From: Dendrophyllia cribrosa
Taxonomy: Eukaryota; Cnidaria; Anthozoa; Scleractinia; Dendrophylliidae
Assembly (NCBI GenBank): GCA_024195265.1
Contig: JAJLRJ010000007.1
Location: 5,848,058 to 5,912,057, forward strand
DNA length: 64,000 bases
Direction: 5' to 3'
A program made the translations under genes and the position numbers. The notes below the pieces were generated by a model, which was given only the letters and a program-made list of their open reading frames with translations, ran no database searches and had not been told where the DNA came from. Every line of letters starts with the position of its first letter. Position 1 is the first letter of the stretch. Below, one piece after another: positions 1 through 13,400 of the stretch.

Positions 1-353
1 GTGATCTGTTAAGATATTTTAAGGCTTGGACATTTTAGTCGCAGCTTGGTTCACCACTCAGTATGTGATAAATGTGATGTTCGTTCTAAGAAAGGACTCA
101 GCCCAATTAATATTAGGACGAGGTCATCGTCGAGACCCATGGTAAACTGTCAGGGCTCATCATTGACTGTCTTACTTTGCACCGACTACTAACCGCTGTT
201 TCTCTCCAAGGATGGGGATCATAACATGGGGTGTTTTGTATGCGGGTGGTAGTGGTCGGTGCAGAAAAAGGGAAGAAGGGAAAGAGGGTTACATCTTATA
301 TCAGTTTATGATCAAGTTAATTTTCTTATGAGGTCGTGCAATTTTGATCTTAC

Positions 354-1477
354 CAGGTTCTCGTTCCTCAGGTGATACAACAGAACAGAGACTGTTTAAC
401 ACAATGGAGCCAAATTTGGGGCTGTTCTTCACATAAGACTTGTAGTAATCAAGCGAGTTTCCTGTTAAAACGCACCACCTGGAGAACAAACAAAAACCAA
501 CAATCTAGCCTGTACGTTTAACTATCCAGGGATTTTAAGCTCGTAAACGCGATTCTGACAAAAACAAACTAGTTTTTACCTAACCCTTTATCTCGCGAGT
601 GAATCATGATTCTCACTTTTGAATCTTGTTGAGGAAATCCTAAAGTGAGACTATTCCAATGGAAGCTTTCCAACAGTTGCCGTTAATTTTACAAATTTGT
701 TTTTAATATCGGAATTTTTCCAGTTTTGAACTTGGAATGGGATGTGTTTTAAGCATTACTTGAACAGATGATGCAAAAATAAATCACATATGCATCAATA
801 ATCAAATTTGCTCGCTAGTATTCGGTAACCTACATGTGAGATTGCAGTGATGTTAGCTTGCTTATTTGCATTTATTTTACGTACAAACAGAGTGGTTTTC
901 AGTTCAGTGTCGAAAGTAATTCCTCGATTGCTTTGGTTTTACATTGCTACGCTTTGTGATTAGCTAAAAAATCTCGCACCACTTTATCAATCAATCACAA
1001 GTAAGACCAAAACCAATCGCACGAGTTTTCCCGCGCTTGGATCATGGCGCCAGCTACCTGTATTTGCTTCGCGTTCTGATTGGTTGATCGGATTGTCCGC
1101 GTCTGTTGTGATTGGTCAGAGTGATTACTTTGGTTTTCAATAGCCCATTTCCGTGTTGCTCTTAGCCTCCTTTTCAAACCGAGGCCAAGTGCAAAACCAT
1201 TCATATGAAAAATAGTTTTCTTTCACATGCAAATAAAACTTTATCCATATGAATGGTTTTGCACTTGGCCTCGGTTTGAAAAGAAGGCTAAGAGCAACTC
1301 GGAAATGGGCTGTTGGTTTTACTACACTCAATTGAAAACTGATCTACACTGATCATGAATTCATCACTTGCCTCTTTCTTCTAGAGTCATCATTGGCACC
1401 TTCTTTAATAAGCCAACCCTTTTCAATAACATCAGCAAAGCCTTCATCAATTTCATGTTCTTTACTTTGCTGTACAG
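354..1477 (-). CDS. MYO10: MYO10 exons 38-40: PH3, cut by window edge
   Basis: Exon 38 (1368-1477) reads [20 protein letters not shown] then [17 protein letters not shown]. Exon 39 is the 23-nt microexon 617-639 (DFLNKIQ plus two bases). Exon 40 (354-478) reads [20 protein letters not shown] then [20 protein letters not shown] and ends at a GTAAGA donor. The series matches class X PH3 ([22 protein letters not shown]). The intron between exons 38 and 39 contains a CCAAT-rich MITE with a palindrome nested in it. Bases 1-353 are intron with nothing else recognisable. Confidence 0.88.
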
Positions 1478-4400
1478 CTGTAAAATACAAGGGAAATACA
1501 GTCAGCTGACACCTCTATAAGACGGACACCTGGTGTTGGTCCCTGCCGACAAGAGTTGGGTGGTTTGGTTTGCCCTGCAAATAGCTGGAAAGCTAATCGT
1601 GATGGGGCAAAACAAGTACATGAATAATAATATACGGACAACGGATACTTTGAAACCGCCGTCAACGGACACTTGAGAAGTACTTTTTTTAGGGAAAAAT
1701 ACTTTAAAACGGAAATGTAGGTGCTGAATAAGAACAACGAGTCCACTTATCTAATATCATTTTTGTTCCAGTTTGTAGGTTTTGCTTAACCGACTTTAAA
1801 CAGAATATCATTGAATATTCCACAGTTTTGGCTGTGTCACGAAATGCATTTAGACCAATCGCGGGCGAGAAAAATATTTGATAAACTAGTAGTAATCATA
1901 TATTATAGTGCGTCTCCTTATCCCGTGGCACCTCGTCTTGACCTACGTAGTACCTCAGTTTCAGCCACCGTTTAAAGGGGCTATGTCGCGAGATATGTCA
2001 CGCAGGCAAAAACGTCTTGCCGACATCAAACAAATTCACGCTATCGCCGTGTAATCAGGCAAAATCCTTCAATTCTGCCGTGCTGTGTACTCCGAAAGGT
2101 CTCAGATTTTTCCGACATATAAATACATGACATATTTGTCTTCATTTAATTTCCGGTTATTTCCCCGATTCTGAAATCATACGCCTCGGTACATGTCAGT
2201 ATCTCAATGTCTAGAAGTTGCAGTCAGCATATGTTTAATCAGTTGAAAATGGACGAAGGTTCTTCTCCGGTGCTGATTACTGTGAAATCAACCAAAAGTT
2301 GACATATTTTTTCTCTCTTCTACGAAAGAAGTGTGCTTTCAATGCTGTAACGTAATTTATAATAACACGCGCAAGCGATCTCAAGGTCAAGCTAGGTCAC
2401 GTACGCGAAAAGTGTCAGCTGTAGTAGTTATTTTGATTTGTTTTGAATGAAGTCCAGAAATTTTCATTGCTCTAAGCATGCTGGATATTATTGTGACGTT
2501 TCAAGATGGCGATTCGTTCCGCCTAGACGACGCGCTAAGCATGCTGGATATTATTGTGACGTTTCAAGATGGCGCAGATTTGGTACCGACACTTTTCTCG
2601 ATTCGTTCCGCCTAGACGACGCGCTAAGCATGCTGGATACTATTGTGACGTTTCAAGATGGCGCAGGTTTGGTAGCGACACTTTTCTCGATTCGTTCCGC
2701 CTAGCCGACAAGATTAGGAAGCGTCTTCGTCGACGCAATTATAAATGCTGACATGCCAGCCTTAACGGCTCCTAAATCTGTCTAATTTTTTTTTTCATAC
2801 CTTCTACCCAGCCATTTACATCTTCAGGAGTGTCCGCAATAAAGTTCATTACACGATTTGCCGTGATGAGAGTAAACGAGTTCGGTCTGAAAAAAAGAAA
2901 GGTCGGATTAATCATTGAGTGTTACGCTCGTGATTCAAAACAATTCATTACTTGAATGCAATTAATGCAATGTCTCAAAGTGCACATTATCATTTATATC
3001 TCTTGGTATGCGAACTAGCGCATAGATTGATTTGTAAAAATGTATAATGGTAATACAGTTGTTTATTGTTTTGGTTATAAAGGACGGGGTGGGGCTTGAA
3101 AAAGAGCTTATGTGCGAAGAGTAAAAAAATCCTACTTTACACCAGGACTTTATTACAACACAAAAGAAAAACATTACGCCTTAAAGTTATTAAAAACAAT
3201 ATGATGGCCTTACTTGTTTGCTACACCTCCAGGGCTGCAAGACTCGATCATAGCGACATCAATGGTGCCCTAAACGAGGAGAGTAAAAATGGCAATCAAT
3301 GTCGTGTTTCACGATCAACTAACAGACTTGCGGTTTGTAGAGCATTCACGATCATCTTACCACTGCATGTTTGACGTTAGCTGATTCCTCCCTCATTCCC
3401 TTCAGTTCTTCATCAGTTGCTCTGTGCACCCGATTTAGAACGTTGAACCATTGGCTGAAAAAAAAAGTGTAATTGCAGATGTAGCCTGCGAATACAGCCG
3501 CCTCTCATCGCTCCCGGCCGCAAGAGGCGTTCGCGCGAGCTATCGCGTGAATAGTTATTATATACTAGCAGTAATCACAGATTATGGAGACGCGTTCGAA
3601 GGAATTTCCGGCGGAAATGAGCCCCTGAAAAAAACCAATAAGGGCGGCCATTTGGAAGACCGTCTACCAAAAAATCTCAAATTTTACTGCACATAAACCA
3701 CAGGACAACCAACACGAAATTAGGATTGCGTTCTTCGAACGCGAAAAGACACTAGTTAAGACGTTTTAAGCATTTTTCTGAAGATTTCCAAAGACTTTGG
3801 AAAATTCTCCGATTACTGTCCGAAGGTTGTAAAATTGTTTCCGATCATTTTCTAAAATTTGGCAAAGATAACCGAAGATTTCCGACGAAGATCCAAACAT
3901 GTTTCGATAGTAGATCAACATCTTTTTTTCTTGTTTGACAGCCGTTGGAAAGCATGATAAATGTGAAGAGAATAAAATGTATTTGGTCTCCATCTGATCC
4001 ACTGAAAAATGTCAACTTTAGTTACTTTGAACACTCAGTAAAGTAATTTTGTCCAATAACTAACGTCTGCCCGAAACACGCAAAAAAAATAACATTTTTT
4101 TTTACGTTTGAAACGTCATTGGAATGAAAACTCAGAATTTAGGAATACAAAAGTCATTACGAAACTGAAGAATCATGACTCACTTCCAGTCGTTTGTGTT
4201 TTCTGCGATGATGTGGTACGTCCTGTTCTCCGTGATGATACTAAAGCCGTTTTCTTTTACACCATCATCAACAATGCGTCTACAAAGAAAGTAAAAATAC
4301 AAGTGATACTCATTTTATATAAGAGTTACTGTATTAGTAGTATCAGAAGCTTTTCACGTCACGTCTGTTATCAGCTTCTGGTAGTATATTAGTATATTCT

Positions 4401-7400
4401 AGTAGCTGTTTTCAATTGACTATCGAAGGTAATTTTGCAATAATGCTTTGGTTTTCCATTTCCATTTGTGATGGAAACAAATCCTTGCGCCACCTTTCTT
4501 CTACCGATCAAAAGTAAAACCAACTTGCCTGCACATGTTTTCAGGTGCTTGGAGCCGACCACTTGTATTTGCTTCGAGTTCATTGGATTGTCTACGTCTG
4601 TTGTGATTGGTCAGAGTAATTACTTTGGTTTTGGTTTTACGACACTCAATTGAAAACTGCTTTAAGTAGTAGTATAGCTTTATTTCAACACACTTGGTCT
4701 GTCAACTATAATGAGCTGGGCCGGTTTCCACAAGTGGTGTGTGGTTACATTAAAATTAGCCCGCCCAGTACGTCGTCTCTATTGTAGAATACTGGCGTAA
4801 ATAGAGTTGATGATGTTGAGAATAAATAGAAGAATAAGAACATAACTAGCAGTAATCACAGATTATGGAGACACGTTCGAAGGAATTTCCGGCGGAAATG
4901 AGCCCCTGAAAAAAACCAATAGGGGCGGCCATTTGGAAGACCGTCTACCAAAAAATCTCAAATTTTACTACACGTAAACCACAGGACAACCAACACGAAA
5001 TTAGGATTGCGACGCGATAAGAACATACTTAGTTTGGCATTACAAATTTTGTAAAGCAACCGACAGAAGGCGTTAACAGACTATAGAAATCAGGCTGGCG
5101 GTGCGCTCACCAATAGCATCATATAGAAAATTAAGACTCAATTGTGAATATGTTCAGTTTTCACATACACTGCATTTCTGATGTCAATTGTTCCAAGTGA
5201 CTTTGCTCCATCTATGTCGGTCTCGTGATAAGTAAGAACATTGTCCTTCAACACAAACCATCGTCGTTTCCAATTACGCCTGAAATTAAAAAAAAAAAAC
5301 ATGTTAAACCATGTAGTTTATGGGCAGTGAATAGCATACTGTGTACTTGAAAGAAGCAATACATCGTACAGATGGGTGAGTTGTTACCACTACCAAGACA
5401 ATTTTTGTTCTTAGGGCGGATTTCAAATGAGTGTTGATAGTAATTTCGCAATTGCTTTGGTTTTGCATTGCTAAGCCGTGTGATTCGCTAAATATCTCGC
5501 GCAGCTTTTTGAACCAATCAGAAGTAAAACCAAAACCAATCGTTACTTGCTCGCACGCGTTTTCCCGTGCTTGGTAACATGTACAATCTGTCTCTTCTGT
5601 GATTGGTCAGAGCAATTACTTTGGTTTTGGTTTTAGAGCAGTTTTCAATTGAGTGTCGTAAAACCAAAACCAAAGTAATTACTCTGACCAATCACAGCAG
5701 TCGTAAACAATCCAATAAACCAATCAGAGCTCGAAGCAATTACATGTCGCGGGCGCCAAGCGCGGGAAAACGCGTGCGAGCAAGTCACGATTGGTTTTGG
5801 TTTTACTTCTGATTGGTCGAGAAAGTGGCGCGAGATTTTTTAGCCAATCACAAAGCGTAGCAATGCAAAACCAAAGCAATTGTGTAATTACTTTCGACAC
5901 TCAATTGAAAACTGCTCCATAACACTCAATTAAAAATCGATCATTCTGACTGCACGAACACGAGACATTCAATGTGAAATAGTTTATTTAGGAGGAGTTA
6001 GTCATCTGATGAATGTATCCTAATAACATATTCTGTCTATTCTCCTTATCCTTTTAAAGTACATTTCACTTACATTATATTTCAAAAGTTCAAAAATTGT
6101 GTCACGCCAGCTATAAAAAAAAACACTAAAAACCACCCTTTAGATGTGGTAAAAAAATATATGGAAACATATTCCCCCTATAAATGCAGTGGCACTGAAC
6201 CTCGGGGAAAAGGTACAAAAAACTGATTAACATTACTCGATACGTTTTTTACATTTCATTTTTCAACGTATTTAAAATAAATAATAAAACGAAAAAACAA
6301 AGGCAACGTTCGAGAAGATTGACCAACGTAGAATGAAAAATATCACCCGCCAAACCTTTAAGTTGTCCCTAGATGTCCCGTGATGACACGCAAGCCTCTG
6401 TGTCGTGCCGTCAGAATAATAATTTCTGACTAGTTCGTTCCTAAGCCACTCGGATGTCAGAAATTAACCTTTTTTAATACATTATCCATTGCTAAGACAC
6501 TTGACTCCATGGTACCGCTTCCAACCACTTTTCCAGTTTTTTTTTGTTTGCATGCCCATCAGTAACACACAGAGGTTTCAAATGTTTTCCTACCTCGAAA
6601 GAGTTGTTGTTCCTCCACCTTTTTTCATCAACCAGCCACATTTGAGAGCATCCTTAAAAGTTAAAAAAGGTATTTTAAAAAAAGATTGTAAAATATATTT
6701 CAAGAGAAAGGTCACTTTTGAGATTGTGCTTTGAACGTTTCCTTTAAGTTGTAAATGAATTGCCTAATATCAGAAACCCATAAGTGGGTTGAAACGTGCA
6801 ACTGTCTCTTGTACGCTTCAAAACAAGCTTCCGATTATTCAATTTGCTAAGAAGTTGTTACAGCCATATTTGGAAAATCAAAATAACAATATTAACCAAT
6901 CAATTCACTGGAACAACTTGCTTCCAATCTCCCTGGACCGAGGAGTTTCTAAATATGGTACTAAGCAAAAAATGAATATTCGGAAGCTGTGAATGCGCGT
7001 TACACGTTTCAACCCACTTATGGATTTCTGCTAATATATAGTATCAAATTACTCAAACAGACAACTATCACACAGAGCTTTTGTGGTACTGGGCTTTTAA
7101 GATTTTGCAAAAAAATAGATATATTATTTTTTGCATTTGGTTATATCAGTGAAACAGTTTAAAAGCCCCACCTGTTTTCCTCTGAACCACATGAATGTAT
7201 CATCTCGTAAGACACACCAATGTTTTTTCCACAAACTCAACAGACCACCTGAGACATAACAAAACCCTCAGAACTTAACTCAGGACAGGGGCGTAGCTAG
7301 GATTTTTCCAAGGGGGGGTCACACTGTGTCAAACCCAGGGTACTTACCAGATTGTCATGTCGACATCCACGCTGTGTTTTACTAACATTATCTTACAAAG

Positions 7401-10400
7401 GGGGATCACAGGCACCCCAGGACCCCCCTCCCCCTAGCTACGTCCCTGCAGGAAACTCTAGTTTTGTATGCCAACTTAACAGTAAAATCAGTAATTATTA
7501 TCGATAGCAGGCCAGCAAATGTGGCTCTTCCACTTTCACATCCTTTCACGCTTTGTTACCAAGCTATAGATTGTATTCCACCCACAAAACTCGTGTAATA
7601 CCAACATACAATGATAAACACTTGTTTTTTTATCGTTAGTTTTGGTCTCTCTTATTCATATCCACCAGAATTTTCCTATAGCTTTGATGCTCATTTATTC
7701 CTAACCATATTTCCATTACCATCTTTGTGGTATTACAGCAGTGTCTACAAGTTAAACCAGAAACCCATAAGTGGGTTGAAACGTGCAACTGTCTCTTGTA
7801 CGCTTCAAAACAAGCTTCCGATTATTCAATTTGCTGAGAAGTTGTTACAGCCATATTTGGAAAATCAAGATAAAAATATTAACCAATCAATTCGCTAGAA
7901 CAACTTGCTTCCAATCTCGAGGGACCGAGGGGTTTCCAAATATGGTAGTAAGCAAAAAATGAATATTCGGAAGCTGTGAATGCGCGTTACACGTTTCAAC
8001 CCACTTATGGGTTTCTGGTGAAACACACATAAATTCAAGAGTTACACCTTCAGCCATTTTACGTGGTTGTCGTTTGTGTCTGGGGGTGACAGCAGTACTC
8101 AGTACATTACAAAATAAATTTCTGTTTTTATTTTACGCTTTGCCACTATTAGAAATGAAAGAGTGAAAGAACTGAGGTTATCTACATCCGGGTTATACTG
8201 ACCTCTCATCATGAGGTAGCCCTCTCTGATTGGCAGATCCTGAGTTTCATACAGACTGGGCGGTCTGTCCCAGGCCTCCTCAATATCGTCCTCTTCTTCG
8301 TCGCTATCTTCCAGCTAAAACGACAAATGCACATCACGACAGGCAGATAGATAGGTGTTATTGAATACCTTACTCGCACTATAAATAGAACATAATACAT
8401 ATGTGCGCAGAGATATGAAATTTCTTGTAGAGTGAGATATCCAGTTGAACACGAGAAGACAAATTTCATATCTCCGAGCGGTCATGTACTATTTTATTTA
8501 TTATATAAACGACACTAAAGATTTTGAAAAATTCACCGAATACTGTCCGAAGGTTGTACAAACGATTCCGATCATTTTCTGAATTGCTCCGAAGATTTCT
8601 AAAGAAATGCGTTCAATCAGAAGAATTTTGGTGTCGTAAACAAGTTTACTTCAGTGTGAAATTTATCCCCTGATACTAAAATAAACGTCGTACCTTAAGC
8701 TGTCTGTCCAATTCAGCGATTTGTGCAGCTGCCTCAGCCTCGGCTTCCTTACGCAGCCTTTCTTCTTCTTCTGCCTTCTTTCTGTTTATTTAACAGCAAT
8801 GAACAATATTTTGAAGTGCCAAATTACCAAAACATAAAAACATACATACATATTAATTCCTTTCTATCAAGACTTGCTAGAGTTCATTGAACTTTATATG
8901 CTAATAGAACGATTTTCAGTCGAGTGTCGTAAAACCAAAACCAAAGTAATTTATGTGGTCAATCACAACAGATGCAGACAATCCAATGAAACAATCAGAA
9001 CTCGGAGCAAATAAGTGAAGCCGGTGCCAATCACAAAATGTAGCAATGCAAAGCCAAAGAAATTGCGAAATTACTTTTGACACTCAATTGAAAACCACTC
9101 TAAGAAACCATGCACAGGATTGCAATATTATAATGTATAGCGAATCTCTCCCATACCAACATCTATCTATCTATGCTTTGTTACATTTAATTTAACAAGA
9201 ACAATTTCTTCATTCAAAGCGTTACCTTGCTTCTTCCTCTTCTCGGCGTTTTCTCTCTTCCTCCTCCTTCAAAGAAACACCAGTTCATATAAGCTTTTGT
9301 ATAATTACACTGTCTAGTCACTGTACACTGAAATCCCAGTCAGGGTAGGAAAAACTAAAGCTTTGCCATGCACCACCATGGAACACACACCAAACAATGT
9401 GGGCGACTCAACTATGATCTGGAACAACACTAAACAATATGGAGAACTGAAATCTGGAACAACACTAAGGAACACACACCAAACAATGTGATCAGAGGGA
9501 AGCTCAAGTCTGAAGCAATACAAAGTCTGCCACAACTTAAAGGAATACACCAAACAAAGTGGACAACTCTGGATCAACACTAAGGAACACACACCAAACA
9601 AACCGAGAAGTGGAAACCTCAAGTCTGAAGCGATACAAAGTCTGACACAACACCAAGGAACACACGCCAAACAATGTGGACAACTCAAACCTGCAACCAA
9701 GGAACATACACCAAACAATCCTTTAATGGGAAATAGGGATATAAGTAAAGCGCATCTATATGGAAAAGATTATCATAATGAACAAAGTGCATACCTTTCT
9801 GCGAGCCTCTTCCTCTGCTTTTCTTCTGGCTTCTTCTTCTTGTCTTCTTGCCTCTTCAAGCGCTCGAGCCTTTGCCATAACTGCTTGTCTCTGTTCTTCT
9901 TCTTTTCTCAGTCTTTCCTCCTCCTCTTCTCTCTTTATCCTCGCTTCCTCCTCAGCCTGTTATAATGGACAAATGTTATCAAACTCAAAAACAAATGTGA
10001 TACATATTCATGCAAGTAATAGGAATTCTGGTTGGTCTTGTTAAAGTTTAGCTCTATAGCTAGACAATGCAGTCAATCTGTTCACAGGGGCACCCAACAA
10101 ATTGTGTCGCCAGATAGCTGTTCTGTCATCAGATTTTCAGAACACAGTTAGATAAAAAGGTAACATTCTGAAACCGGAAATGTAAACTGACGTTTTCGGA
10201 TCCAATAAAAACTACGCCTGATGTTTTCAAGAGGGAAAAATGCTGTTTGGTTCTCAGAAAGTCCACAAATTGCTGTCTTAAAAAATCTTAGAAATCATAC
10301 ACAAGCTAACTTCCAACTAAGGCATTCGAATAGATCGAAAATTGATAGCTAATATAAATTTAAATCACCAAAAGAAACATCAGAACATGATTCTCAAAAG

Positions 10401-13400
10401 CCTTTGGCGAACATGGACCAGTGAGTGCCCTGCGCTCTGACCCTGCATCAACGCTAAGTTATCTCTTCTACAGTATGAAGTGAACACAAACCTTTCTTTG
10501 CAATCTTAATGCATGTTTAATTAACAATTTTACTTTATTGTCATACCTTACGGCGCAGTTCCTCAAGTTCTTGTATCTTTCTTTCCTGTTCCAATCTCTC
10601 CATTTCTCTGCAACAAGAGAATACAATACAATAATAATAGTAATAATGTATTTAACGTCGTTTCCACAGGGAGTGGTTGCCCAAATCTTGCGAGCCAGTG
10701 GCTCATAATAAAGGTGATCGGCAGCTAATAAAAATTTATAACCTTCATTTTAGACTATAAGCTCTTAAATGAAATCCTACATTATGGAATATATGGTACA
10801 TCACTAGTGTTACTGTAAGTATATTTAATGGTAACCGCTGGGCTATAGCCTACGGCTGTAATAGTTGTTGCTCACTGTTCTAGGCGCGGTCAACGATCAA
10901 TCTTAGCACAGGACAACTGAATGCAAACCTGGACTGGTTTACTAGCAATGGAATTGGAGATGAAAGTCAGGAGTATAAGGAATATGAGGAGCATTGCATT
11001 CTAGTGCTGAATCCAGACACTCGACGGTATTGGAATAAGATCCGAGAGAAAACAAAAAGCGTTGTCCCCGTTCATAGCATGTTTCGATATTCTCCTTCTG
11101 ATTCCAATTCTGCTTTCGATTCTGTTGCTTCTGTGGCTAGTGTTGGCCCATCCCTAACTCAACAAAAACTGGTCACAGGTCACTTTACCTTCTCCTCTCT
11201 TCTTCCTTTCTTCTTTCTTCTTCTTCGCGTTCTTTCCTTATTCGTTCCTCTTCAATTCTCTTCTCCTCTAGTAGTCGTTTGAGCAGGGCTCTAGCAGTTC
11301 TTCCTCTCTCAAACTAAACACATTTAAAGGGATTTAAGGTGAAATCTCACAATCAGTACAGCAGGCAAACAAAAACCATACAAACAGAAAACAAGCAAAA
11401 TTTAAATAAATATTAAAGTCTCAATTAGAGCAATTTTCAACAGAGTGTCGTTAAACCAAAACCAAAGTAATCACTCTGACCAATCATAACAGACGAGACA
11501 ATCCAACGAACCAATCAGAACTCGTAGCAAATACATGTAGCCATGCGCGAGAAAACGCACGTAGGCAAGTCCCGATTGGTTTTCGATTTACTTTTTGATT
11601 GGTTGCGAAAGTAGTGCGAGACTTTTTTAGCCAATCACAAAGCGTAGCAATGCAAAACCAAACTTTCAACACTGAATTGAAAAGTGCTCTATATCCAACC
11701 TTCTGAATAACAATCGCTGCCATCCGCATCTTGAGGTATTGTCTGTGATAGAAATGTGCCTAAAAATGGAACGTTTTACATGTCATGGATCACAAATAAA
11801 AACAATACCTGAAAGTCAGCAAAGTGTGTAACAAAATATGTTTAAATAAAACAAGACGATGCTATTTGCGGACCTTGTAATTCTTTTGTATTGTAATGAT
11901 GTCATTGCGAATCTTCAAATACTTCTTCCGCTGAAGGTAACCAATAATCCTTTTTTTGATCAACATGGCAACAGCTTCAAGTTGAGAATTTCGTTTACGT
12001 TCAACGATGTACTCCAAGTTGTCTTTCATGAAAACCTGTTGGTAAAGAGATAGTATTTTGTAATAAAAACGCAATTTCATAAACTTAACAGAATTTAATG
12101 ACTTATCCTTCATGGAACTGACTGAAAATACCTTCGTTTTTCCAAGTTTAAAAGACTTCTTCTCAGAATCAAACTCTTGAAGTAGCATTGTACAGTCACT
12201 GTTATCTCCTGAGCGATTCTTGCCACGGAAGAGTACTTTGTACCTACAGAATGAGCAACAACATTCTCAAAATCATAAATAATTCATAAAAAAGAACAAA
12301 GGAAATCAATACTGTGAAGAAGGTATGGATATGTAATAAAATTTAGAAAGAGTGCTTCACCAGGTATTCAAACACCTCAACATTGGTTAAAAAAACTTGG
12401 CTGCGCCTCGTTTTGTAATAAGTCACCATTGACCAATTTAATAACCTCGTAATCTGTCTACTGGACAACAGATGTTTATTTCTCTTTGACCTTTAAGGGC
12501 TGATATTCCATGACAAAATGACCACATACCTAAATAAGAAGTCTTCATAGGTTCGTCTGACAGGAAATCCTGCACGACGAATCCTAACAGTTTCAAGCAT
12601 TCCTGAATATCTCAACTGACTCAGGACTAGTTTGGGGTTGAAAGACTGGGGAAGCTAAAAAATAAAACGATTATTGGAGAATTTTCTTACATGTCAACAT
12701 GATCACAGCACTTGCATGGTTAAGTTGTTTGTGGATAATGCCATAAATGTCAAGAATGTAGAGCCATGGCTACTATAGAAAACCAAGTTGGATCACGATT
12801 GATTGGCGCAACATTAACACTGGTTAAATCTACTTTGTAATGGGTGTTCTCAAAAATGTCTTGTAAAAAGCCATGAGAGGTTTGTGATGTGGGCATTGTA
12901 CTTTGAAAATCAAAAGTGGCACATCAATGGAATTCTAACAATGACATTACAAATCACTATAATAATTATAATACTTCTACACCAAACTAGTGATAACAAT
13001 CCATAGCTATAAAAATGTATTGCAACTTCACAAAATCAGAACAACTTTTCAAGCTTTGCCATTAGCTGTCGGCTTGAAAGATTGGTTAAAACAAACTGGT
13101 TTTCTCTCTCTTGGAGAATTTACTTAAAGTCCAACCTCATTACGTCTCGTCACTTAGGTTGACGGAACTGAACTAAACCTTGTCCCCATGACCTTCTCTG
13201 CTGGACCAGGCATAGAAAGCCTTGGACAAAGCTACCAAAATACTCATTTTGCATTTTGCACTAGCGTTTTGTGGCTCATCCTCAGTGTAAAAACCTGCCA
13301 ACTCACAAGTGACGTAAAACAAAGAAAACAAAAGGTACTGAAACAATAGAGTGCAAGACAACAAAGGTAGAAAACAAAGGAAAAAGTCACAGGTTTTTAC

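Noticed and set aside
6070..6112. Candidate MYO10 exon (minus strand) reading [13 protein letters not shown] between an AG and GTAAGT
   Set aside because: It first seemed to continue PH2, but the segment at 5169-5279 ([13 protein letters not shown]) matches the family far better, joins exon 32 in phase and leaves no gap.
9314..9718. 134-codon hydrophobic minus-strand frame
   Set aside because: It lies wholly in the degenerate ACACACCAAACAA tandem repeat and simply repeats the same residues.
9726..10044. Ser/Leu/Phe-rich plus-strand frames
   Set aside because: They are the complement of the Glu/Arg-rich helix exon 27 of MYO10.
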